Source: Scolanthus callimorphus
Taxonomy: Eukaryota; Cnidaria; Anthozoa; Actiniaria; Edwardsiidae
Direction: 5' to 3'
Length of the DNA stretch: 64,000 nt
Assembly: GCA_033964015.1 (NCBI GenBank)
Contig: CM066922.1
Coordinates: 25,910,961 to 25,974,960, forward strand
A program made the position numbers and the translations under genes. Below are positions 55,377-64,000 of the stretch, piece after piece. Position 1 is the stretch's first letter, and each line of letters opens with the position of its first letter. The notes below the pieces were generated by a model, which made no database searches, was not told where the DNA came from, and saw only the letters and a list, made by a program, of their open reading frames with translations.

Positions 55377-55537
55377 AATGTCCTCTGATTTACCGTGGTA
55401 TGTCCTCTTATATACCACGGAATGACGTAATAAAGTGGTCAAAATGTTGTGGACTCACGAGGCGCAGCCGAATTATTACGTCATTCCGTGGTATATAAGA
55501 GGACATGCCACGGAAAAACGGAGGACATTTGTTTTAT
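55377..55537. mobile_element. Foldback element with long arms
   Basis: AAATGTCCTCTGATTTACCG through TATATACCACGGAATGACGT pairs with the complement ending AACGGAGGACATTT. About 160 bp. Confidence 0.85.
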
Positions 55538-55989
55538 ACCACAACAAAAAGGCAAAAATAAATACAAAAACAGCGCGCGCGCTCGGCCAAACGGTGTTTT
55601 CGTTGGTTCTTTTTAGCGCGCGCGCTGGTGATGGCGCGTTCCGTGGTATATACTTTTATGTACCCAGAATTCGAGAAACGCGCGCGTTGTTGTATAAACA
55701 AGTATGCACAAAACTAACAACAGTAGCCTTCCAAATGACTCGGCAGGTGATATGAATTGGGTGGCAACAAGATGTAATTACCGAGAACCGGCTTCGTCTG
55801 TTGTCGGATATTTTGGAAAAGGAATATTTTGTGGCCAACTTTTAAGCACTATGATCATTTTTTTAGCAATATTTATTTTTCTAATGTACTAGCGACTTGA
55901 ACCGGGACATGCCTAACGGTCAGAGGGTATTTAATTTTTTGTAGGTCTGAACGCAGGACGTCCGATCTTTAGAATAGTTATTTTTATAC

Positions 55990-56112
55990 TCTTCTTTGGC
56001 GAACGTCCAAACATCGAGAGAAAGTCCTAGTCCTACATTATAGTTTGTGTGGCGATTTTCTCTCTTGAATTGGGACTTTCTCTCGATTTACGGACGTTCG
56101 CCAAAGAAGGAA
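55990..56112. mobile_element. Foldback element
   Basis: CTTCTTTGGCGAACGTCC pairs with GGACGTTCGCCAAAGAAG. The inner arms ATCGAGAGAAAGTCC / GGACTTTCTCTCGAT also pair. Confidence 0.8.
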
Positions 56113-56119
56113 TTTAAGC

Positions 56120-56757
56120 AGTATATTTTATGCCGATTTTTTGAACGATTTTTTTGAATAATTGCTATATTTTGCATTCTTTTGATGTAAAAGAATTAAG
56201 CAAAAACCAAAACAATGTTGTTTTAATAGCACTACTAACCCATGTATTTAATGGGATTTTTTAAAGTTGGCATTCAAAATGCACAACGTGAATGCAATGA
56301 GAATTGTTTCTACTCTCCATTGTAACTTATATATTTTTAGCATTTTATAATGATATTGCTAGTTTAAGCATTTCCAAGATGCATTTTCATTTTTCCATCT
56401 ATTTGTACAGCCATACTCACCTATCTTGTACAGCCACCCTCACCCTCGCCTATCTGTATCATAGTTTAAATCATATATGTATAAAGTAGTTTAGTCCAAA
56501 ATTTAGTCCTGGAAAATGTTATGCGCTCTCCAAGAGCAAAACACCAGTGATCAGGGGCCTATTACCTAGGGGCGTTCATCTAGGGGTAGCAAGGTGAACA
56601 GAATTGGAAAATGAAGCAGGTCTGAACGTATTTTTTTGACAATAGATTAGCCGCTTTAATAAACTTCTCTAGACAACGCATACGCTACCTGCATTCTGAT
56701 TGGCTGAACAAATGTGTGATGTATGCTTTTCGTGCAAGTTTGATACTAAAAATAACT
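56120..56757. other. Non-coding stretch, nothing recognised
   Basis: AT-rich with no convincing exon or repeat. Confidence 0.4.
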
Positions 56758-56888
56758 TGATATGGGCCTCATTCCAAAACGCTGTGTCCTGTGATGATTG
56801 CATGGGAGATGGACGCTCCACGCAATACGCTCCTACAGTTATAATGTAACGTCATTTGGTGGCTTATCTTGTATTCACAATCAAGTAA
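56758..56888 (+). repeat. Diverged copy of the 61709 repeat block
   Basis: GATATGGGCCTCATTCCAAA through GGTGGCTTATCTTGTATTCA matches the first 130 bp of the 533-bp unit at 61709 with scattered changes. Confidence 0.8.
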
Positions 56889-56932
56889 TAATATATAGAT
56901 TTAGGCACTGCCTAAAAGCGGAGCTCCGAACT
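56889..56932 (-). mobile_element. Detached right end of a Helentron-like element
   Basis: ATATATAGATTTAGGCACTG then CCTAAAAGCGGAGCTCCG is the reversed right end seen at 15130-15162 and 61497-61532, with a changed palindrome (TTAGGCACTGCCTAA). A matching reversed left end is at 61640-61697. Confidence 0.65.
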
Positions 56933-57157
56933 ATTATAAGGAATAAAAGATGGTAGTAGTTTATTGTAGTATCAAAATACATTTATTATTATATTTAGAC
57001 TAATATGATTGCCTTTGTGCCTTTTAAAAACACAAAAAGCATAAGGACAACTTAACTAATAGAAATGTAGACACCCGTAGGGCTTGTTCACATGAGGTGA
57101 GATATCAACCTCATCCCCAGGGTCTTGTGGGTAATTTTCAAGATGGCGGTTGTTTGA

Positions 57158-57268
57158 GTACAAGACCCTGGGGGAGGCTGAGTCACTGCCCACTGTTTGA
57201 AAACATGGGAACGCAGTTGTCCTTTGTTTTGAAACGATCATGTGACTCAGCCTCCCCCAGGGTCTTCT
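57158..57268. mobile_element. Hairpin element
   Basis: AAGACCCTGGGGGAGGCTGA pairs with TCAGCCTCCCCCAGGGTCTT across about 70 bp. Confidence 0.8.
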
Positions 57269-57663
57269 CCCGAGTCAACCGGGGACAAGATTGGTGAGAT
57301 ATCTTGGACTAGGGACAATTTTGGGGTAGGGACAAAACTGGCACCTGTTTGTGTTGTGGCTAACTCATGCGGCACACACTATCAAGAAAGTTGGCAATCA
57401 AGAAAGTGGTTAGGGCTGCTGTTAGGCCTAACAGCCCAAACAGCAGTGAGAAAGCATTCCTTACTCCCACCTCTTAAAGTGCCACTAAAGGCAGAAGTCA
57501 ACTACATTTCATCAAAAAGATCCATTATCCAAGGGAACAGTAGCGAAACAAAAATGTGCTTCACGCGCGTCGTTAATATTTTATTGATTTTTGAATACTT
57601 TCGATTGGCGTTTTTTTTTTTCGTTCAACTATGCGCGATGCATCTTGGGGGAGAAGTTCTTCA

Positions 57664-57803
57664 GAACAATGGTTCCTATGACGCACGAAGAAGACATAGA
57701 AAATACAACAAAGAAGGTCTTTGTTCTTCTTTCATTGTCTTCTTCGTGGTCTTTGTTCTACTTTCTATGTCTTCTTCATGCGTCACAGGAACAATTGTTC
57801 ACC
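57664..57803. mobile_element. Hairpin element
   Basis: GAACAATGGTTCCTATGACGC and AAGAAGACATAGAAA pair with TTTCTATGTCTTCTT and GCGTCACAGGAACAATTGTTC-like phrases on the right. Confidence 0.75.
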
Positions 57804-57830
57804 CCACAGGATGAAGAAACGCATAGTTGA

Positions 57831-59202
57831 ACGCATAGTTTTCAGTTCCTGTGAATTCAGCTAAAGTCCTGACACTTTCGCATTCAGTGGAGAAGTAGAA
57901 CATGTGTCTAATTAAATAGAATTGCAGCCAGTAATTTTTCCTCGTGAAAACGACTCCAAACTCGAAAACAAACAGGGCAGGCTATCGTGTGTGACAATAC
58001 GACTACAACTCTTGCCGCTTCGGGTCACGTGGTGGTCATGAGCAAAGACGTTTGTCAATAGAAACTTTATTTCCGCTTCCTGTAAAGTGAAGTTTGTGTT
58101 TATACCACGCCCTCGGTGTCGGCGCTCGCCAGGCGTTGTGTCGTTCAAGGTACCGAACGTTTCTGTTTCAAAAAAATAGTCTTAGTCCATCAACTGTCGA
58201 GGAGAGCCGAAAATTTGTGGTTCACTCAAAGTCAAGGGCAAAGGGAAAAACCGTTTCCATCTTAATCCTCGACTATAGAGTAGTCTCAAAAAGATATTAT
58301 GGCAAGAACAGGATGCCTCTCTTTGGTGGTTTACTTTCTGCTTGCCCGGCTTCTTCTTCCCCCTTCAGACCCGCCGGGCGCAATTTCCGTCTAGGTCTCT
58401 CTGGTGCTTCCATTTCTTTCTGCTCTTCTACGATAATTTCAACATTCCTCGATTCCTTTCCTCATCCCTCGACCCAATGTTTGTATTCTATGGCTTCCTC
58501 TTCGCGTATTTTTATCCTTTGAGGCGTAAGTGATAGCACGGTTCTGCAGTTGGAGACAGAGTGTTTTTTCTCGGCCTTGAAATTCCGGCTGGAAGAATTT
58601 CAGGAGCAAGCCGGCAAAGAAAATACTCCAACTTGATTATTATTCCCTATTCTACCAACTCTTTGGATTCCATGGCTTCTTCTTTTCTTCTTCGGGCATT
58701 TCTCCTTTGAGTAATTATTGTAGGTCGTTTTTTCAGCCGCTAGAAGCCCTGTAGTCTTTTTGTGCCTGTGATTTAGCTTTCACGTGAGCATCAACACCCC
58801 CCTGACAACGCGCCCCTCCCCCGTTAGTTGAGCACTCCCTCCTGACAACGCGCCCCTCCCCCCGTTAGTTGAGTATGCTTGACGTCACAATAGGGCTATT
58901 GTGACGTAGGGTAGATAGGAAAACGTACACATCCGGGACTTGCTGAGACGTCCAAAAATCGGATCGACCCCTAGCAATTCACCGATCCCGCATTCATTGT
59001 TATACCTGTTGCTACGTCGGACAAGCCAAATGTTATCTTTGGCATAGAACACGGAAAAGACACCGATTGCAGGGAGGTGTTAGAAGTTGTTGCATGCAAT
59101 TTAGATTTTATATTTTTATCTTGAAAAGCTGAATAATTATTGAAAAATCTTCGATATTCAAGTTTGTTGCTCGGACATTTTGAATTCCGTAGGGAAAACT
59201 TC
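57831..59202. other. Non-coding stretch
   Basis: Open frames at 58094-58530 have no recognisable domain. At 58801-58873 there is a two-copy tandem repeat (CCTGACAACGCGCCCCTCCC twice). Nothing else recognised. Confidence 0.4.
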
Positions 59203-59616
59203 CTAGCGGAGCTCCTTAGCGGCCGAAGGCCGCAGAGCGGAGCACCATAGGTATCGCAGGAAGGACTCAATAGCTCAAAGTAGAACTGAGGTATACGATC
59301 GACTTCATTTTTCATCGTTCAGCGGTATTCCCACTATAGTATCGCCGGCGCGTCCGTGCGTGTCTGCGAGTCTGCGTGCCCCACCACAGGTAAACCAAGA
59401 CCCTTCTCCGTTTATGAATCATATCTCAGGAAGGGGTGAAGCTTAGACAACCAAACTTGCGTTGGGAGGGGGCATTCTGTTAAGAGCAAGGGGGAAGGGG
59501 GTGCAACTGGATGATCACGTGTCATGACGTCATCGATGACGTCATCATGGGAGAAAAAGAGTATATCTCGGGAAGGGATGAACCTCAGACAACCAAACTT
59601 GGGTGAAGTTCTCTTA

Positions 59617-60046
59617 AGGCGATGTTACACGGGATAACTCGCAACAAAAACTTTCCGCACAACATTGTTGCGCGAAAAGTTCCTGACGTCGAGTCATTCG
59701 GCAATGGGCATGTTACATGAGACAACTTTTAGCGCAACAACATCTGATACACGACCGTTAAAACAAATTTTAGCTCGAGCTGATGACGAATTTCATTTTT
59801 GCCTCGCTTCCAGACAAAAATGTTGCGCGGAAAGTTGTTGGACACATGTTACACGAGACAGCATTTCAGATATTCGTCATTTTGTGTTGCAAGTTTTTGA
59901 AGCCAAGTCAAAAACTCGCAAAATGTTGCCGAGTGAAACGTTGCGCGAAAAGTTGTCTTGTGCCACATGTTACACGGTAGAAACTTTTCGCGCAACAATG
60001 TTGCGAGGAAAGTTTTTGTTGCAAGTTGTCCCGTGTAACATCGCCT
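59617..60046. mobile_element. TIR element nested in the array, TTA target duplication
   Basis: The left end AGGCGATGTTACACGGGATA pairs with the right end ATCGCCT preceded by TTGTCCCGTGTAAC. Arms include AACAAAAACTTTCC / GGAAAGTTTTTGTT. It is 430 bp, flanked by TTA at 59614-59616 and 60047-60049. A TWA target duplication suits PIF/Harbinger-type transposases. Confidence 0.9.
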
Positions 60047-60561
60047 TTAGTAGCAAGGGGGTTGTAACACCGAAGTCACGTGGTATGACGTGATCGATGA
60101 CGTCATCATAGGAGAGAAAGAGTATATCTCGGGAAGGGATGGACCTCAGACAACCAAACTTGGGTGAAGTTGTCTAAGTGGCAAGGGGGCTGCAACACAG
60201 TAATCACGTGGTATGACGTCATCGATGACGTCATCATAGGAGAGAAAGAGTATATCTCGGGAAGGGACGGACCTCAGACAACCAAACTTGGGTGAAGTTG
60301 TCTAAGTGGCAAGGGGGCTGCAACACAGTAGTCACGTGGTATGACGTCATCGATGACGTCATCATAGGAGAAAAAGAGTGTATCTCGGGAAGGAATAAAC
60401 GTCAGACAACCAAACTTGGGTGAAGTTGTCTTAGTGGCAAGGGGGGTGCAACACCGAAGTCACGTGGTATGACGTCATCGATGACGTCATCATAGGAGAA
60501 AAAGAGAATATCTCGGGAAGGGATGAACCTCAGACAACCAAACTTTGGTGAAGTTGTCTAA

Positions 60562-60782
60562 GGGGCCGACCATTTAACTTTTGAGGGGGGAGGTGGGCTT
60601 TTTTGAAAAAAAATATCCTGCACGGCCCGAAGGGCTGAAAAAAATTTCTTGCACAGCAAAATGGTGACTAAAACCATTCTTTTTTATTGGAAAAAAAATT
60701 CTCACCGCTTAACAGAGGTAGAAAAAAAAATCTTGCACCGACAAAAAAGCCCACCCCCCTCAAAAGTTAAATGGTCGGCCCC
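60562..60782. mobile_element. TIR element nested in the array, TAA target duplication
   Basis: The left end GGGGCCGACCATTTAACTTT pairs with the right end AAAGTTAAATGGTCGGCCCC. 221 bp, flanked by TAA at 60559-60561 and 60783-60785. Confidence 0.92.
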
Positions 60783-61637
60783 TAAGTGACAAGGGGGTTG
60801 CAACACCCTAGTCACGTGGTATGACGTCATCGATGACGTCATCGTAGGAGAAAAACAATAAATTTGAGGAAGGGATGAACATCAGACAACCAAACTTAGG
60901 TGAAGCTGTCTAAGTGTCAAGGGGGTGCAACTGCCGTGGTCACGTGATATGATGTCATCGATGACGTCATCATAGGAGAAAAAGAGTATATCTCGGGAAG
61001 GAATAAACCTCAGACAACCAAACTTGGGTGAAGTTGTCTTAGTGGCAAGGGGGTTGCAGCACCGAAGTCACGTGGTATGACGTCATCGATGACGTCATCA
61101 TAGGAGAAAAAGAGTATATCTCGTGAAGGGATGAACCTCAGACAACCAAACTTTGGTGAAGTTGTCTAAGTGACAAGGGGGTTGCAACACCCTAGTCACG
61201 TGGTATGACGTCATCGATGACGTCATCGTAGGAGAAAAAGAATAAATCTCAGGAAGGGATGAACTTCAGACAACCAAACTTGGGTAAAGCTATCTAAGTG
61301 TCAAGGGGGTGCAACTGCCGTGGTCACGTGATATGACGTCATCGATGACGTCATCAAACGAGAAAAGGTATAGATCTTTGAACCTCAGACAACCAAACTT
61401 TAGTAAAATGGTCACGTTGTATAACGGTGCAAGTCTATATATGTACAATGGCGATTTTTTTCTCTAACTGACACAGACAAATGTGTAACCGCGGGGAGCT
61501 CCGCTTTTAGCCAGTGGCTAAATCTATATATTATTGTTTGCTATGAGTGGGCGGAGCTATCGTCAAAATAGGGATCGGTCAATTTCCACAGGTTTACTCA
61601 AATACTCACACAGGGTACCCAATACTATATTTGCCGT

Positions 61638-61698
61638 TTTTTGATGCTGTTTTCTTAGGTATGGTGCTCCAAGGGCCGCCGCAAGGAGCTCCGCTATA
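61638..61698 (-). mobile_element. Detached left end of a Helentron-like element
   Basis: CTTAGGTATGGTGCTCC, GGGCCGCCGC and GGAGCTCCGCTA are the reversed left end as seen at 13681 and 59203, with a decayed hairpin. Confidence 0.65.
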
Positions 61699-61708
61699 AA
61701 TTTGATAT

Positions 61709-62774
61709 GGGCCTCAATCCAAAACGCTGTGCCCTGTGATGATAGCATTGGAGATGATGCTCCACGCAACACGCTCCTACAGCTATAATGTTCCTCATTT
61801 GGTGGCTGATCTTTTATTCACAATCCAGTAATAAAAATTTTTCAACCAACTTTGCATGAATGTTGTTTCTTCAAATAATTGTCTCGAAAGAGACAGTTTT
61901 AGGCACTGTTGGCTTGTGCGATTATCTCTATGAAGTCTCAGTTACCATAGGCCAACATTGGACCATTTAAATGGTTTGTGTGACGTTTATTTAAATACAT
62001 TCGAAAGTGTGCAGTTTTAAATGTGTATGTAATCATCAAATTTGTTTGTAATCATCGCCAGGTTTCTTGTACTCACTTGATATTAGCCTAACAAGCAATG
62101 TATGTAAGTTTTATCAGCAAAACTGCCGACATTCAAACAGCGGAATTCGATGTATCGCGATGCTCCAATTCCAAGAATCGTTTTTTTCCTTTGGGCAATT
62201 CTGCCCTGTCACTCAAAAATGGGGGCGGGGCTATGCAAATTGGGCCTCAATCCAAAACGCTGTGCCCTGTGATGATAGCATTGGAGATGGACGCTCCACG
62301 CAACACGCTCCTACAGCTATAATGTTCCTCATTTGGTGGCTGATCTTTTATTCACAATCCAGTAATAAATTTTTTTCAACCAACTTTGCATGAATGTTGT
62401 TTCTTCAAATAATTGTCTCGAAAGAGACAGTTTTAAGCACTGTTGGCTTGTGCGATTATCTCTATGAAGTCTCAGTTACCATAGGCCAACATTGGACCAT
62501 TTAAATGGTTTGTGTGACGTTTATTTAAATACATTCGAAAGTGTGCAGTTTTAAATGTGTATGTAATCATCAAATTTGTTTGTAATCATCGCCAGGTTTC
62601 TTGTACTCACTTGATATTAGCCTAACAAGCAATGTATGTAAGTTTTATCAGCAAAACTGCCGACATTCAAACAGCGGAATTCGATGTATCGCGATGCTCC
62701 AATTCCAAGAATCGTTTTTTTTCTTTGGGCAATTCTGCCCTGTCACTCAAAAATGGGGGCGGGGCTATGCAAAT
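61709..62774 (+). repeat. Tandem duplication, two 533-bp copies
   Basis: GGGCCTCAATCCAAAACGCT starts at 61709 and 62242. The copies run to 62241 and 62774 and differ at few positions, so the duplication looks recent. The first 130 bp are also at 56758. Confidence 0.9.
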
Positions 62775-62930
62775 TAACATGCACTCGACGGGCCTCAACG
62801 GAACCCACTTGTGATTTGCATAGCTCCGCCCCCATTTTTGAGCGCAGAATTGCCCAAACAAAAAAACGATTCTTGGAATTCGAGCATCGCGATACATCGA
62901 ATTCGGCTGTAATGAGTCCATTAAGCCTAC
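62660..62930. repeat. Inverted repeat at the end of the second 533-bp copy
   Basis: GGAATTCGATGTATCGCGAT through GGGGGCGGGGCTATGCAAAT pairs with ATTTGCATAGCTCCGCCCCC through ATCGCGATACATCGAATTC. Arms of about 110 bp, loop of about 40 bp. Confidence 0.85.
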
Positions 62931-63089
62931 AACCATGATAGCTTTCTATCTAATAAACCTAAAACTATAGTATTTTGGCTATCCATCAGTTATTTGTATG
63001 TTTTTGCTATCACCAAAAGTGTGCTAGAATCGTGACATCGCTCCCTTTGAAATCAGCAACACTTGTGTTGACACGTGAATATATTCCAG

Positions 63090-63349
63090 TAGGAGTAGGA
63101 GGGGCTAGAGCAACCTGGAACTCACTCAAGTGTATTAAGGAGGCTGCCTACAATTTTTTCTGCCATCAACACCCAATCTTTGTATGCCTGCTGTTCAGGC
63201 TCAAAAACCTGTACCAGTCTGCTTCCGATTTTGTTTGGCATGTGTTCAAGGAAACTGCAAAATTTGAGAAATTATATTATAAACTAGCTGATGCCCGTGA
63301 AAAATTCACGGAGTGTATGGGAAATTTACTAAAAGTGTTCTCTGTTTAA
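63090..63349 (+). CDS. Possible last exon of an unrecognised gene
   Basis: After a CAG at 63087-63089 a frame of 85 codons runs to TAA at 63347-63349. It is helical and mixed in composition (TWNSLKCIKEAAYNFF, KLADAREKFTECMGN) and does not look like a repeat product. An AATAAA lies at about 63485, 135 bp after the stop. No other exon of this gene is identified in the window. It could also be a chance frame or a transposon remnant. Confidence 0.3.
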
Positions 63350-63649
63350 AAAAAAAACGTGGAAAAAAATCACAATGGCCATATGGATGTGGGGAGGGGT
63401 TCATGCTTTCCCCCTTCCATAAACTGCTGGATTTACATTACTAATAACCTCCCATCATGAGTACCCCGTCCCACCATGCCGCGAAATAAATGAAGTGAGC
63501 CCAAAAGGATTTTTTTTTGCACTGGTCTCCCTGCTTGGTTTGACAAAATCACGCGTGTGTCAGTCTCTCAAGTCGGTCAAAGAACCCGTGAAAATCGAAA
63601 GCGCAATTTGACTTCGGAATTGTTTGTATGTTTATCGTCTCAGCGAGGG

Positions 63650-63732
63650 GAGAGAAGAAACAGGTCAAGTAAAAATGGTCTAAGGACTAATAGAAGAAAC
63701 AGGTCGAGTAAAAATGGTCTAAGGACTAATAA
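63650..63732 (+). repeat. Two-copy direct repeat of about 38 bp
   Basis: AGAAGAAACAGGTC[A/G]AGTAA then AAATGGTCTAAGGACTAAT occurs twice back to back. Confidence 0.9.
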
Positions 63733-64000
63733 TTTTTTTAGTTTATATTATTTATATTTTTTCGGCTTTATCCCTCGCTTAAAAAATAGCTTGAATTAGA
63801 ACTTAGCCCAAAGTGAATCTTTTCCAACAAAAACATGCCCACTGGAGGGATTTCCTCCTTCTCTTCGGGACTGTGTCCTTCGTTTTGCGATAGAGCCGTC
63901 AGGATTTATACTTAGAGAATATTATTCATGACTTTCACGGACTTTGAGTAGTATAGTATGCACCGAATTAGCCTTTTTTTAGGCGGAATACTAATTTTGA

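Larger units (their letters stand above)
59400..61440 (+). repeat. Tandem array, 128-bp unit, ten copies (element C)
   Basis: The CACGTG anchor falls at 59516, 60077, 60205, 60333, 60461, 60813, 60941, 61069, 61197 and 61325. The spacing is exactly 128 except across the two insertions (561 = 128+433 and 352 = 128+224). Confidence 0.95.
59203..61532 (+). mobile_element. Helentron-like non-autonomous element, copy C, with two nested insertions
   Basis: The left end TAGCGGAGCTCC plus a GCGGCCGAAGGCCGC hairpin and GCGGAGCACCATA is followed by a degenerate microsatellite (about 59345-59380), a ten-copy array and the right end GGAGCTCCGC..TTAGCCAGTGGCTAA..ATCTATAT. Two TIR elements sit inside the array. 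Without them the element is about 1.68 kb. Confidence 0.7.

Noticed and set aside
57242..57814. 190-aa open frame
   Set aside because: It runs through two hairpin elements and unrelated flank, has no domain and no splice or start context.

Overview
This is eukaryotic DNA from an early-branching animal, most likely an anthozoan cnidarian (sea anemone or coral). It is AT-leaning and intron-rich, with a long multi-domain extracellular protein split over many small exons and dense short inverted-repeat transposons, SINE-like pieces and arrays built on TGACGTCATCGATGACGTCA. The organism call is inference from style; no species marker is present.

One gene dominates. I reconstructed it exon by exon on the + strand, from a signal-peptide exon at 9385 to a stop at 53185. 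The 20 exons have consistent splice sites and phases, and the spliced length is 5964 nt (1987 codons plus stop). The product is a single-pass membrane receptor or adhesion protein: signal peptide, poly-arginine stretch, thrombospondin type 1 repeat, two EGF modules, a cysteine-rich segment, about ten cadherin-type repeats, two more EGF modules, a juxtamembrane region with an RRRR site, one membrane helix, and a tail of about 360 residues with 14 tyrosines in recognisable docking-motif contexts. A second, sequence-related first exon at 4441-4573 has the same reading-phase exit and could give a 1984-residue form.

Layout: 1-360 holds a probable last exon of an upstream gene with an acidic run. 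360-4440 is repeats and unassigned DNA. 4441-9526 holds the alternative first exons. 9527-21302 is a long repeat-rich first intron. 21303-45374 encodes the TSP1, EGF and cadherin ectodomain. 46496-47649 is the juxtamembrane region and helix. 50710-53185 is the tail. 53186-64000 is mostly mobile elements, with a possible last exon of another gene at 63090-63349.

The most unusual parts lie where repeats meet the gene. A 75-bp minisatellite (about 39700-41728) has amplified the intron 13 acceptor together with the first codons of exon 14. The 3' end of exon 19 plus its donor site is amplified six times as an exact 113-bp unit. Several palindromic transposons end within a few tens of bases of acceptors. 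Three copies of a Helentron-like non-autonomous element each carry an array with a 128-bp period, and one is interrupted by two transposons whose 3-bp target duplications can be read exactly. A short element at 13558-13646 looks like a tRNA head joined to a 5S rRNA segment.
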